Origin: Gammaproteobacteria bacterium
Lineage (GTDB): Bacteria > Pseudomonadota > Gammaproteobacteria > Xanthomonadales > Xanthomonadaceae
Assembly (NCBI GenBank): GCA_025360985.1
Contig: JANYBA010000097.1
Coordinates: 1 to 5,427 of the forward strand
Direction: 5' to 3'
Length of the DNA: 5,427 bases
Both the position numbers and the translations under genes were made by a program. Below are positions 1 through 5,427 of the stretch, piece after piece. Below the pieces are notes generated by a model. It saw only the letters and a program-made list of their open reading frames with translations, made no database searches and was not told the DNA's origin. Each line of letters begins with the position of its first letter. The stretch's first letter is position 1.

Positions 1-425
<425 letters not shown>

Positions 426-431
426 GGCGGG

Positions 432-1010
432 TCATGCCGCCAGCGGCAGCGGCTGCGGAATCGCTGCGCGCGCAGCTGCCAGGGCCTTGACGCGATGGTC
501 GGGCGAAAAGGCCAGGCCTTCGGCGGTGACGAATTCGATGTCGGTGACGCCGAGGAAGCCGAACAGGAAGCGCAAATAAGGCTCGACGAAGTCGCTGGCC
601 GCGCCCGAGTGGAGGCCACCGCGTGTGCTGGCGACGATGATCTTCTTGCCTCCGGCCAAGCCCTGCGGCCCTTTCTCGGTGTAACGGAAAGTCCGGCCAG
701 TCACCGAAATCCGGTCGATCCAGGCCTTCAGGGTCGACGGAATCGAGAAGTTGTACATGGGCGCGCCGATCACGACGACGTCGGCGGCGAGGAATTCCGC
801 CATCACGCGCTCGGCTTCGGCGGCGGCTGCCGGATCGGCCTTGGCGAGGGCGGAACCGTCCAGATGCGGCAGGGGCTGGCTATCCAGGTCGCGGTACTGG
901 CGTTGCAGGCCCGGGACGGCGTCCTGCCAGCGCGCGGCGATGGCAGCGGTCAGTTCGCGGCTGGCCGAGTGCTCGCCGAGGATGCTGGAATCGATATGAA
1001 GGTGTTTCAT
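432..1010 (-). CDS. azoR: FMN-dependent NADH-azoreductase
   Basis: This soluble flavoprotein of the flavodoxin-like NAD(P)H-quinone reductase superfamily reduces azo compounds and quinones by two-electron transfer from NADH through FMN. Its physiological role is probably quinone or electrophile detoxification. From the chosen ATG the protein has 192 residues, close to the roughly 200 of E. coli AzoR. Visible family marks are the FMN phosphate loop (DSSILGEHSAS, residues 7-17), the flavin-contacting APMYNFSIPSTLKAWID (83-99), TFRYTEKGPQGL (107-118), STRGGLHSG (128-136), and FLGVTDIEFVTAEGLAF (152-168). The ATG at 1010 is preferred over a 15-codon longer TTG reading because the family starts directly with the first beta strand (MKHLHIDSS) and the extra residues are arginine/proline-rich leader. 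A modest GGGAAAG lies just upstream. It is divergent from the LysR gene, its likely regulator. Identity is strong; the natural substrate cannot be read from sequence. Confidence 0.94.
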   Translation of the reverse strand: MKHLHIDSSILGEHSASRELTAAIAARWQDAVPGLQRQYRDLDSQPLPHLDGSALAKADPAAAAEAERVMAEFLAADVVVIGAPMYNFSIPSTLKAWIDRISVTGRTFRYTEKGPQGLAGGKKIIVASTRGGLHSGAASDFVEPYLRFLFGFLGVTDIEFVTAEGLAFSPDHRVKALAAARAAIPQPLPLAA

Positions 1011-1063
1011 CTTGCTTTCCCGAATGGGCTCCGGCCTGGGCCGGCGTGGGGACAAGATAGGCG

Positions 1064-1092
1064 TTGCAAATATGAAGATAAATAGCTATAAA
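1064..1092 (+). promoter_or_regulatory. Probable sigma70 promoter of the LysR-family regulator gene
   Basis: A TTGCAA -35 box at 1064-1069 and a TATAAA -10 box at 1087-1092 are separated by exactly 17 bases, facing the regulator gene. Transcription would begin near 1099, leaving a leader of about 33 bases before the GTG start. The region is strikingly AT-rich against its GC-rich surroundings. No equally good promoter is visible for azoR on the other strand. The best weak candidate there is TATCTT at 1054-1059 with TTTATC at 1077-1082. Confidence 0.6.
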
Positions 1093-1096
1093 TATT
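1075..1096. promoter_or_regulatory. Imperfect AT-rich palindrome, candidate LysR operator
   Basis: The stretch is symmetric around 1085/1086. The core ATAGCTAT (1082-1089) is a perfect 8-base palindrome, and outer matches bring the total to 16 of 22 positions. It covers the start of the regulator's -10 box, so a protein bound here could repress the regulator's own gene and also act on divergent azoR. LysR proteins typically bind T-N11-A dyads in such divergent regions. Binding here is inference; an AT-rich promoter can show short palindromes by chance. Confidence 0.35.
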
Positions 1097-1131
1097 ACGT
1101 CGTGTTCCACTGATAGGATGATGGAGGCCCC

Positions 1132-2124
1132 GTGCAGGATCTCAACGATTTGCAGTTCTTTGCCATGGTCGTCGAGCACGGGGGCTACGCCGCTGCCGAG
1201 CGCGCGTCGGGGATTCCCAAGTCGCGTCTGAGCCGCCGGATCAGCCAGCTGGAAGGCGACCTGGGTGTGCGCCTGCTGCAGCGGTCCACCCGCAAATTCT
1301 CCGTCACCGACGTTGGCCAGAGCGTCTATCGCCACGCCCAGACCATGCTGGCGGAGGCGCAGGCCGCCCGCGACGCGGTGGATGCGCTCAGTGCCGAGCC
1401 GCGTGGCCTGGTCCGGGTCAGCGTTCCTGTGGATGTGTCGCAGCAGATGTTGTCGCTGCTCATGCCCGGGTTCCTGGCGGCCTTCGGACAGGTCCGCGTG
1501 CAATTGCTGGTCAGCAATCGTCGCGTCGATGTGATCTCCGAAGGCATCGACGTCGCCATCCGCGTGCGCAATCGCCTGGACGACGACGGCGAGCTGGTCC
1601 TGCGCCGGTTCGGGGACGTCAACCTGTTGCTGGTGGCGAGTCCGGGATACCTGGGGAAATCGGGCGAGCCAACGAGGCCGTCCGACCTCGCCGGGCACGA
1701 GACCCTGAGCATGAGCGAAGACGAAGCGCGACAGAGTTGGGAGCTGCATGGCCCGGGGGACGCGGTCGAATCCGTGCCGATCCGGCCGCGGATCATGTCC
1801 CAGGATTTTTCCGTGCTGCTGGCAGCGGCAAAATCCGGGCTCGGGATTGCCCTGTTGCCGGAACCGGCCTGCGCGGAAGCCGTGCGTCGCGGCGAGCTGC
1901 GCGTGGTGCTGCGGGATTGGCGGCTGCCGCAGGGCATTTGCCACGCGGTATTCCCGTCCCGGCGCGGGCTGTTGCCGGCGGTACGCGTTTTCATCGATTT
2001 CCTCGCCGAACACTTGCCGACGATGATCGAATCCAACCGGCTGACCTGCCAGGAAGTGCTGGGCGAGGACAAGGCGGAAAAGCCGAAGGCAAAAACGAAG
2101 GCGCCGGCTCGTGGCCGGCGCTGA
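1132..2124 (+). CDS. LysR-family transcriptional regulator (CrgA-like), probable azoR regulator
   Basis: This DNA-binding regulator has 330 residues. The N-terminal winged helix-turn-helix (about 1-61) shows DLNDLQFFAMVVEHGGYAAAE, then the recognition helix region SGIPKSRLSRRISQLE, then LGVRLLQRSTRKFSVTDVG. A linker helix (about 62-88) precedes the inducer-binding domain (about 91-295), seen in EPRGLVRVSVPVDVS, GIDVAIRVRN, LLLVASPGYL and AAAKSGLGIALLPEPA. The start is GTG at 1132 with GGAGG at 1123-1127; nearby ATG codons at 1118 and 1121 are out of frame. The order suits the CrgA-like subgroup, members of which often control adjacent oxidoreductase genes. Divergence from azoR suggests that gene as target and a quinone or electrophile as signal, both inferred. 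The last 20 or so residues form a Lys/Arg/Pro/Ala-rich tail unusual for the family, whose DNA overlaps a probable tRNA terminator. Confidence 0.93.
   Translation: MQDLNDLQFFAMVVEHGGYAAAERASGIPKSRLSRRISQLEGDLGVRLLQRSTRKFSVTDVGQSVYRHAQTMLAEAQAARDAVDALSAEPRGLVRVSVPVDVSQQMLSLLMPGFLAAFGQVRVQLLVSNRRVDVISEGIDVAIRVRNRLDDDGELVLRRFGDVNLLLVASPGYLGKSGEPTRPSDLAGHETLSMSEDEARQSWELHGPGDAVESVPIRPRIMSQDFSVLLAAAKSGLGIALLPEPACAEAVRRGELRVVLRDWRLPQGICHAVFPSRRGLLPAVRVFIDFLAEHLPTMIESNRLTCQEVLGEDKAEKPKAKTKAPARGRR
2091..2121 (-). terminator. Probable rho-independent terminator of tRNA-Pro, inside the 3' end of the LysR gene
   Basis: An 8-base perfect inverted repeat, GCGCCGGC at 2101-2108 and GCCGGCGC at 2114-2121, encloses a 5-base loop. 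Read on the minus strand it is followed, after CTTCG, by five T residues (2091-2095). It begins 18 bases past the tRNA CCA end. A smaller GCC-TTC-GGC hairpin followed by TTTT (2078-2090) sits just beyond. In the plus direction the same hairpin has no U-tract, so it fits the tRNA transcript better than the LysR mRNA. The five-base gap between stem and U-tract makes it less than ideal. Confidence 0.6.
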
Positions 2125-2139
2125 GACGCGTGCAATGTT

Positions 2140-2216
<77 letters not shown>

Positions 2217-2228
2217 AGGGAGCTGCGC

Positions 2229-2257
2229 ATTGTAGTGGCCGGGCCGTTGGCAGGCAA
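2229..2257 (-). promoter_or_regulatory. sigma70 promoter of tRNA-Pro
   Basis: Reading the minus strand, a TTGCCT -35 box (2252-2257) lies 17 bases upstream of a TACAAT -10 box (2229-2234). Transcription would start around 2222-2224, giving a leader of only about 6-8 bases before the mature tRNA. The bases just after the -10 box (GCGCAGC) are GC-rich. A GC-rich discriminator is the known feature of stable-RNA promoters under growth-rate and stringent (ppGpp) control, so such control is inferred here. Confidence 0.75.
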
Positions 2258-2266
2258 GGGCGGCCC
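2241..2266. repeat. Inverted repeat flanking the tRNA-Pro -35 box
   Basis: GGGCCG at 2241-2246 and its exact reverse complement CGGCCC at 2261-2266 enclose 14 bases that include the tRNA promoter's -35 box. The stretch lies between the divergent tRNA-Pro and hisS genes. It may be a protein-binding dyad or a chance event in GC-rich DNA; the arms are only six bases. Confidence 0.25.
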
Positions 2267-2288
2267 ACAAATTGCGGTCGCAGATGGC

Positions 2289-2294
2289 TAAAAT
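2289..2294 (+). promoter_or_regulatory. Candidate -10 box of the hisS transcript
   Basis: TAAAAT matches the sigma70 -10 consensus at five of six positions and lies 31 bases before the chosen hisS start. Transcription would begin near 2301. No good -35 box is found at 16-18 bases spacing (CACAAA at 17), so the promoter is weak or helped by another factor. A start site here would place the upstream in-frame TTG and ATG codons outside the mRNA, which supports the TTG start at 2320. Confidence 0.35.
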
Positions 2295-2304
2295 GCCGGC
2301 TCAC

Positions 2305-2310
2305 AGAGGA
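2305..2310 (+). promoter_or_regulatory. Ribosome binding site that decides the hisS start
   Basis: AGAGGA at 2305-2310 is the best Shine-Dalgarno match upstream of hisS and stands nine bases before TTG at 2320. The alternative in-frame starts (TTG 2272, ATG 2284, ATG 2293) lie upstream of it and have no comparable site at suitable spacing. Confidence 0.6.
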
Positions 2311-2319
2311 ATTCCGGCC

Positions 2320-3699
2320 TTGATCAAGCCCCGCACCCCGCCCGGCGTCATGGAACTGCTGCCGCGCGACCAGATCGCCTTCGCGCGCATGCTCGAGGTG
2401 ATCCGCCGGAATTTCGAACGCTTCGGCTTCGTGCCGGTGGAAACGCCGGTATTCGAACTGTCCGAGGTGCTGTTGACCAAGACCGGCGGCGAGACCGAGC
2501 GCCAGGTTTATTTCGTGCAGTCCACCGGCGCCCTGGAAAAGACCGCTGCCGGCGTGCCGGAACTGGCTCTGCGCTTTGACCTTACGGTGCCATTGGCGCG
2601 TTACGTCGCAGAGCACGAACACGAACTGGCGTTTCCGTTCCGGCGCTTCCAGATCCAGCGCGTCTACCGCGGCGAGCGCGCCCAGCGTGGCCGCTTCCGC
2701 GAGTTCTACCAGTGCGACATCGACGTGATCGGCAAGGACGCCCTGAGCATCCGCCACGATGCCGAAATTCCGGCTGTCATCCATGCCCTGTTCTCGGAAC
2801 TCGGGATCGGTGAGTTCACCATCCAGCTCAATAACCGCAAGTTGCTACGTGGGTTCCATGAAGGGCTGGGTATCGCCGACGGCGAACAACAAATGCTGGT
2901 GCTGCGAGAGGTCGACAAGCTCGACAAGCGCGGCGTTGATGCCGTGCGCGCGACCCTGGCCGGCGAACCGTTCAGTCTCGATGCCGCGATCGTCGACCGC
3001 TTGCTGGCCTTCGTCGCGGTGCGATCCACATCGCACGCCGATGCCATCGCGCAGCTGGACAAGCTGGCACCGGGCCGCGAGGCCATGGCGCAGGGCGTCG
3101 CCGAGATGCGCGAGGTCCTGGAACTCCTGCGCGCCTACGGCGTGCCGGAAAAGAACTACGCGCTGAATTTCTCCATCGCCCGCGGCCTCGACTATTACAC
3201 CGGCACCGTCTACGAGACCGTCCTCGACGCCTATCCGCAGATCGGCTCGATCTGCTCCGGCGGCCGTTACGACGACCTCGCCAGCAATTACACGAAATCG
3301 AGATTGCCGGGGGTCGGCATTTCGATCGGCGCGACCCGCCTGTTCTGGCAATTGCGCGAGGCCGGCCTGATCGCCACCGCCGACAGCTCGGTGGAAGTCC
3401 TGGTCGGGCTTATGGACGACGCGCGCCTGGCGGATTCGCTGGCGATCGCGCGCGAACTGCGCGCCGCCGGCATCTGCACCGAAGTGCAGCTGGAAGCGAA
3501 GAAGCTGACCAGGCAGTTCCAGTACGCCGACCGCTCCGGCATCCGCTACATGGTCCTGCTTGGCGAAGACGAACTCGCGCGTGGCGTGGTCACGGTCAAG
3601 GACCTGCGCCGGCAGGAACAATTCGAGCTTGCGCGCCCCGAATTGGCCGCCGGGCTCAAGGCCAAACTCGAACAGCAGCGCGCGCTGCAGGGACGCTGA
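2320..3699 (+). CDS. hisS: Histidyl-tRNA synthetase
   Basis: This cytoplasmic class IIc synthetase joins histidine to tRNA-His. From TTG at 2320 it has 459 residues, longer than the 424 of E. coli HisRS. The start is chosen because [17 protein letters not shown] resembles the family opening and AGAGGA lies nine bases upstream; in-frame ATGs at 2284 and 2293 would add unrelated residues. Visible parts are [14 protein letters not shown] (54-67), [12 protein letters not shown] (84-95), motif 2 around [22 protein letters not shown] (114-135, catalytic Arg117), histidine signature [12 protein letters not shown] (288-299, Arg288 equal to E. coli Arg259), CSGGRYDDL (312-320), motif 3 [11 protein letters not shown] (331-341), and a C-terminal anticodon-binding domain (about 355-455). 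LRFDLTVP and REFYQCDID resemble eukaryotic and archaeal HisRS more than the E. coli form (LRPEGTA, RQFHQ). The next gene starts one base after the stop. Confidence 0.96.
   Translation: MIKPRTPPGVMELLPRDQIAFARMLEVIRRNFERFGFVPVETPVFELSEVLLTKTGGETERQVYFVQSTGALEKTAAGVPELALRFDLTVPLARYVAEHEHELAFPFRRFQIQRVYRGERAQRGRFREFYQCDIDVIGKDALSIRHDAEIPAVIHALFSELGIGEFTIQLNNRKLLRGFHEGLGIADGEQQMLVLREVDKLDKRGVDAVRATLAGEPFSLDAAIVDRLLAFVAVRSTSHADAIAQLDKLAPGREAMAQGVAEMREVLELLRAYGVPEKNYALNFSIARGLDYYTGTVYETVLDAYPQIGSICSGGRYDDLASNYTKSRLPGVGISIGATRLFWQLREAGLIATADSSVEVLVGLMDDARLADSLAIARELRAAGICTEVQLEAKKLTRQFQYADRSGIRYMVLLGEDELARGVVTVKDLRRQEQFELARPELAAGLKAKLEQQRALQGR
3689..3693 (+). promoter_or_regulatory. Ribosome binding site for the ammonia-lyase, inside hisS
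   Basis: AGGGA lies within the last codons of hisS and seven bases before GTG at 3701. Together with the one-base gap after the hisS stop it supports translation of the lyase from the hisS mRNA, probably by ribosome re-initiation. Confidence 0.6.
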
Positions 3700-3700
3700 C

Positions 3701-5427
3701 GTGAAGCCAATTCATCTCGATGGAGTTTCGTTGACTCGCGAGCAGGTGTTGGCCGTGGCGTTTGGCGCTTCTGTCGAACTTGACGCCTCCCAACTGCAGA
3801 AAGTACAACACGCCGCCGATTTCCTCGCCGACCAGGTGCGCCTGCAGGAACCTATCTACGGCGTGTCCACCGGCTTCGGCAGCAATGCCGACAAGCTGCT
3901 CGGCTCGCGCCGCCAGCGCGATGGCCTGGCCGGCGCAACGCCCCGGGCGGACAGCCTGCTCGACGAACTCCAGCGCAATCTCATCGTCACCCACGCCGTC
4001 TGCGTCGGCGAGCCATTCCCGGCCGACGTCGTGCGCGCGATGCTGGTGATCCGCATCAATACGCTGATGCGCGGCCATTCCGGCATCCGCGTCCAGACCC
4101 TGCAGGCGCTGACCGCCATGCTCAATGGCGGCGTCGTGCCGGTGGTTCCCAGGCTCGGCTCGGTCGGCGCCAGCGGCGACCTCGCGCCCCTGTCGCACCT
4201 GGCCATCGTCCTTCTTGGCGGCGGCGAAGCCTTTTATCGTGGCGAGCGGCTGGCGGGCGCGGAAGCGCTGGCGCGCGCCGGCCTCGCTCCGGTGACCTTG
4301 TCGCACAAGGAAGGCCTGGCCCTGAACAACGGCACCGCGCAAATGCTGGCGACCGGCGTGCTGGCGATCGCCCGCATGGAAGAATTGCTCGACACCGCCG
4401 ACCTTGCCGCGGCCATGACCCTGGACGCATTCGCCGGCCGCCTGCGCGCGTTCGACGAACACGTCCACGCCCTGCGTCCGCATCCGGGCCAGGTTGCCGC
4501 AGCGGCGAGCCTGCGCCAACTGCTGGCGGGCTCGACCCTGTCCGACATCGACTACCACCTGGTGCCGCGCTTCCGCTCCTGGACCGCCGAGAGTTGGGCG
4601 ACGGCGGAACAGCAGGCGCTGGAATTCGACATCGGCTGGGACTGGGTGCCCTTGAACCAGCGCCACGGTCGCGAGCGTTTCTACCAGCGTTTCCAGCCGT
4701 TCCGCGGTGGCAAGAAGCACCAGCCGCAGGACAGCTATTCGCTGCGTTGCATCCCGCAGGTGCATGGCGCGGTACGCGACGCGGTCGACCAGGCGCGGCG
4801 CGTATTCGACATCGAATTGAACGCGGTCACCGACAATCCCTTGTTGTTCCCGGACATGGACGGCGCGCGCAACATCGAGGACCAGGTCGTTTCGGCCGGC
4901 CACTTCCACGGCATGCCGCTGGCGCTGGCGATGAGCTACCTGAAGGCCGCGATTCCGGTGCTGGCGTCGATATCCGAGCGCCGCCTGAACAAACTGGTCG
5001 ACCCGGCTACCAACGACGGCTTGCCGGCTTTCCTGATCGGCAACGAGGACGGCACCGAAAGCGGCTTCATGATCGTGCAGTACACCGCCGCGGCGATCGT
5101 CAACGATCTCGCCAGCCGTGCCCATCCGGCCTCGGTCTATTCGATCCCGACCAGCGCCAACGCCGAGGACCATGTGTCGATGGGCGCGAACGAAGCCCGC
5201 CACGTGCTCGACATGACCGCCGACCTCGCCCGCGTGCTCGGCCTGGAGTTGTACACCGCCGCGCAGGCATTGGATTTCCGCCGCGACATGATCAACGCGG
5301 CGCGGGCCCTGGCCCGCGGCGGCGACGCGGAGGTGCTGGCGGCCAAGATCCAGGGCGCACCGGCCCCGGGATCGGCCGATCGCCCGGCCTTCCTCGCGGA
5401 AGTCGAAGCGCTCCGCCAGGCCTTGGC
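3701..5427 (+). CDS. HAL/PAL/TAL-family aromatic amino acid ammonia-lyase, HutH-like, with long insertion (3' end outside window)
   Basis: This MIO-dependent lyase family removes ammonia from histidine, phenylalanine or tyrosine to give urocanate, cinnamate or coumarate, usually as a cytoplasmic tetramer. The frame is open from GTG 3701 to the window end (575 codons, no stop). Ala157-Ser158-Gly159 in GSVGASGDLAPLSH form the cyclising MIO cofactor. Equivalents of Pseudomonas HutH active-site residues are Tyr53 (YGVSTGFG), His98 (LIVTHA), Asn210 (LNNGT), Gln343, Tyr346 and Arg349 (QDSYSLR), Phe402 (GHFHG) and Glu489 (ANAEDHVSM). His98 and Glu489 are typical of histidine ammonia-lyase; Tyr/Phe enzymes have HL or FL and Gln there. 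Spacing from Asn210 to Gln343 is 133, against 82 in HutH: about 51 extra residues (roughly 281-342, four Trp). HutH has about 510 residues. No hut gene is visible, so I leave the symbol blank; histidine is the likeliest substrate, at moderate confidence. Confidence 0.9.
   Translation, partial: MKPIHLDGVSLTREQVLAVAFGASVELDASQLQKVQHAADFLADQVRLQEPIYGVSTGFGSNADKLLGSRRQRDGLAGATPRADSLLDELQRNLIVTHAVCVGEPFPADVVRAMLVIRINTLMRGHSGIRVQTLQALTAMLNGGVVPVVPRLGSVGASGDLAPLSHLAIVLLGGGEAFYRGERLAGAEALARAGLAPVTLSHKEGLALNNGTAQMLATGVLAIARMEELLDTADLAAAMTLDAFAGRLRAFDEHVHALRPHPGQVAAAASLRQLLAGSTLSDIDYHLVPRFRSWTAESWATAEQQALEFDIGWDWVPLNQRHGRERFYQRFQPFRGGKKHQPQDSYSLRCIPQVHGAVRDAVDQARRVFDIELNAVTDNPLLFPDMDGARNIEDQVVSAGHFHGMPLALAMSYLKAAIPVLASISERRLNKLVDPATNDGLPAFLIGNEDGTESGFMIVQYTAAAIVNDLASRAHPASVYSIPTSANAEDHVSMGANEARHVLDMTADLARVLGLELYTAAQALDFRRDMINAARALARGGDAEVLAAKIQGAPAPGSADRPAFLAEVEALRQAL

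Noticed and set aside
1011..1055. Fifteen-codon N-terminal extension of azoR from a TTG codon
   Set aside because: The added residues are Arg/Pro-rich and absent from the family, and the internal ATG at 1010 opens directly onto the first beta strand.
880..2013. Minus-strand open frame of 377 codons across the LysR gene
   Set aside because: It spans the azoR-LysR promoter region and overlaps both genes. Its composition (RQQPAPG, HHAQLAATHG) is typical of an antisense shadow.
2845..3621. Minus-strand open frame of 258 codons opposite hisS
   Set aside because: It is an antisense shadow of hisS, which is confirmed by class II synthetase motifs throughout.
3656..5203. Long minus-strand open frame of 515 codons opposite the lyase
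   Set aside because: It is the antisense shadow of a GC-rich gene. Its translation is rich in Arg, Gln, Val, His and Gly with no recognisable domain, while the plus-strand frame shows full ammonia-lyase motifs.

Overview
The window looks like a housekeeping stretch of a high-GC gammaproteobacterium, most likely of the Xanthomonadales/Lysobacterales (Xanthomonas-Lysobacter-Rhodanobacter relatives). This placement rests on the GC-rich third codon positions, the HisS type (it opens MIKPRTPPG and has a long catalytic core) and the general character of the neighbours. It is inference, since no database was searched. I see no mobile element, phage gene, CRISPR array or defence locus.

Left part (1-1131): the window opens inside serS, whose last 140 codons are present. 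It meets azoR (FMN-dependent NADH-azoreductase) tail to tail, with a 6-base gap. azoR runs leftward and diverges from a LysR-family regulator. The two share an AT-rich control region of about 120 bases, with a good sigma70 promoter for the regulator overlapping a small palindrome. This is the classic layout of a regulator controlling its divergent neighbour.

Middle (1132-2319): the LysR gene starts at GTG and ends in a lysine/arginine-rich tail. Only 15 bases past its stop lies the 3' end of a tRNA-Pro(CGG) gene on the opposite strand. A GC-rich hairpin with a downstream U-tract, placed to terminate the tRNA transcript, lies inside the last codons of the LysR gene. The tRNA has its own clear promoter, which diverges from hisS.

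Right part (2320-5427): hisS (histidyl-tRNA synthetase, probable TTG start) is followed after one base by a gene for a MIO-type aromatic amino acid ammonia-lyase of the histidine/phenylalanine/tyrosine ammonia-lyase family. The lyase starts at GTG with a good ribosome binding site and runs off the window after 575 codons. Its visible active-site residues are closer to histidine ammonia-lyase than to the Tyr/Phe enzymes. It carries about 50 extra residues just before the catalytic QDxYSLR motif and has several unusual pocket-lining residues.

The lyase, and its coupling to hisS, is the most unusual part of the window. The rest is well explained by known families.
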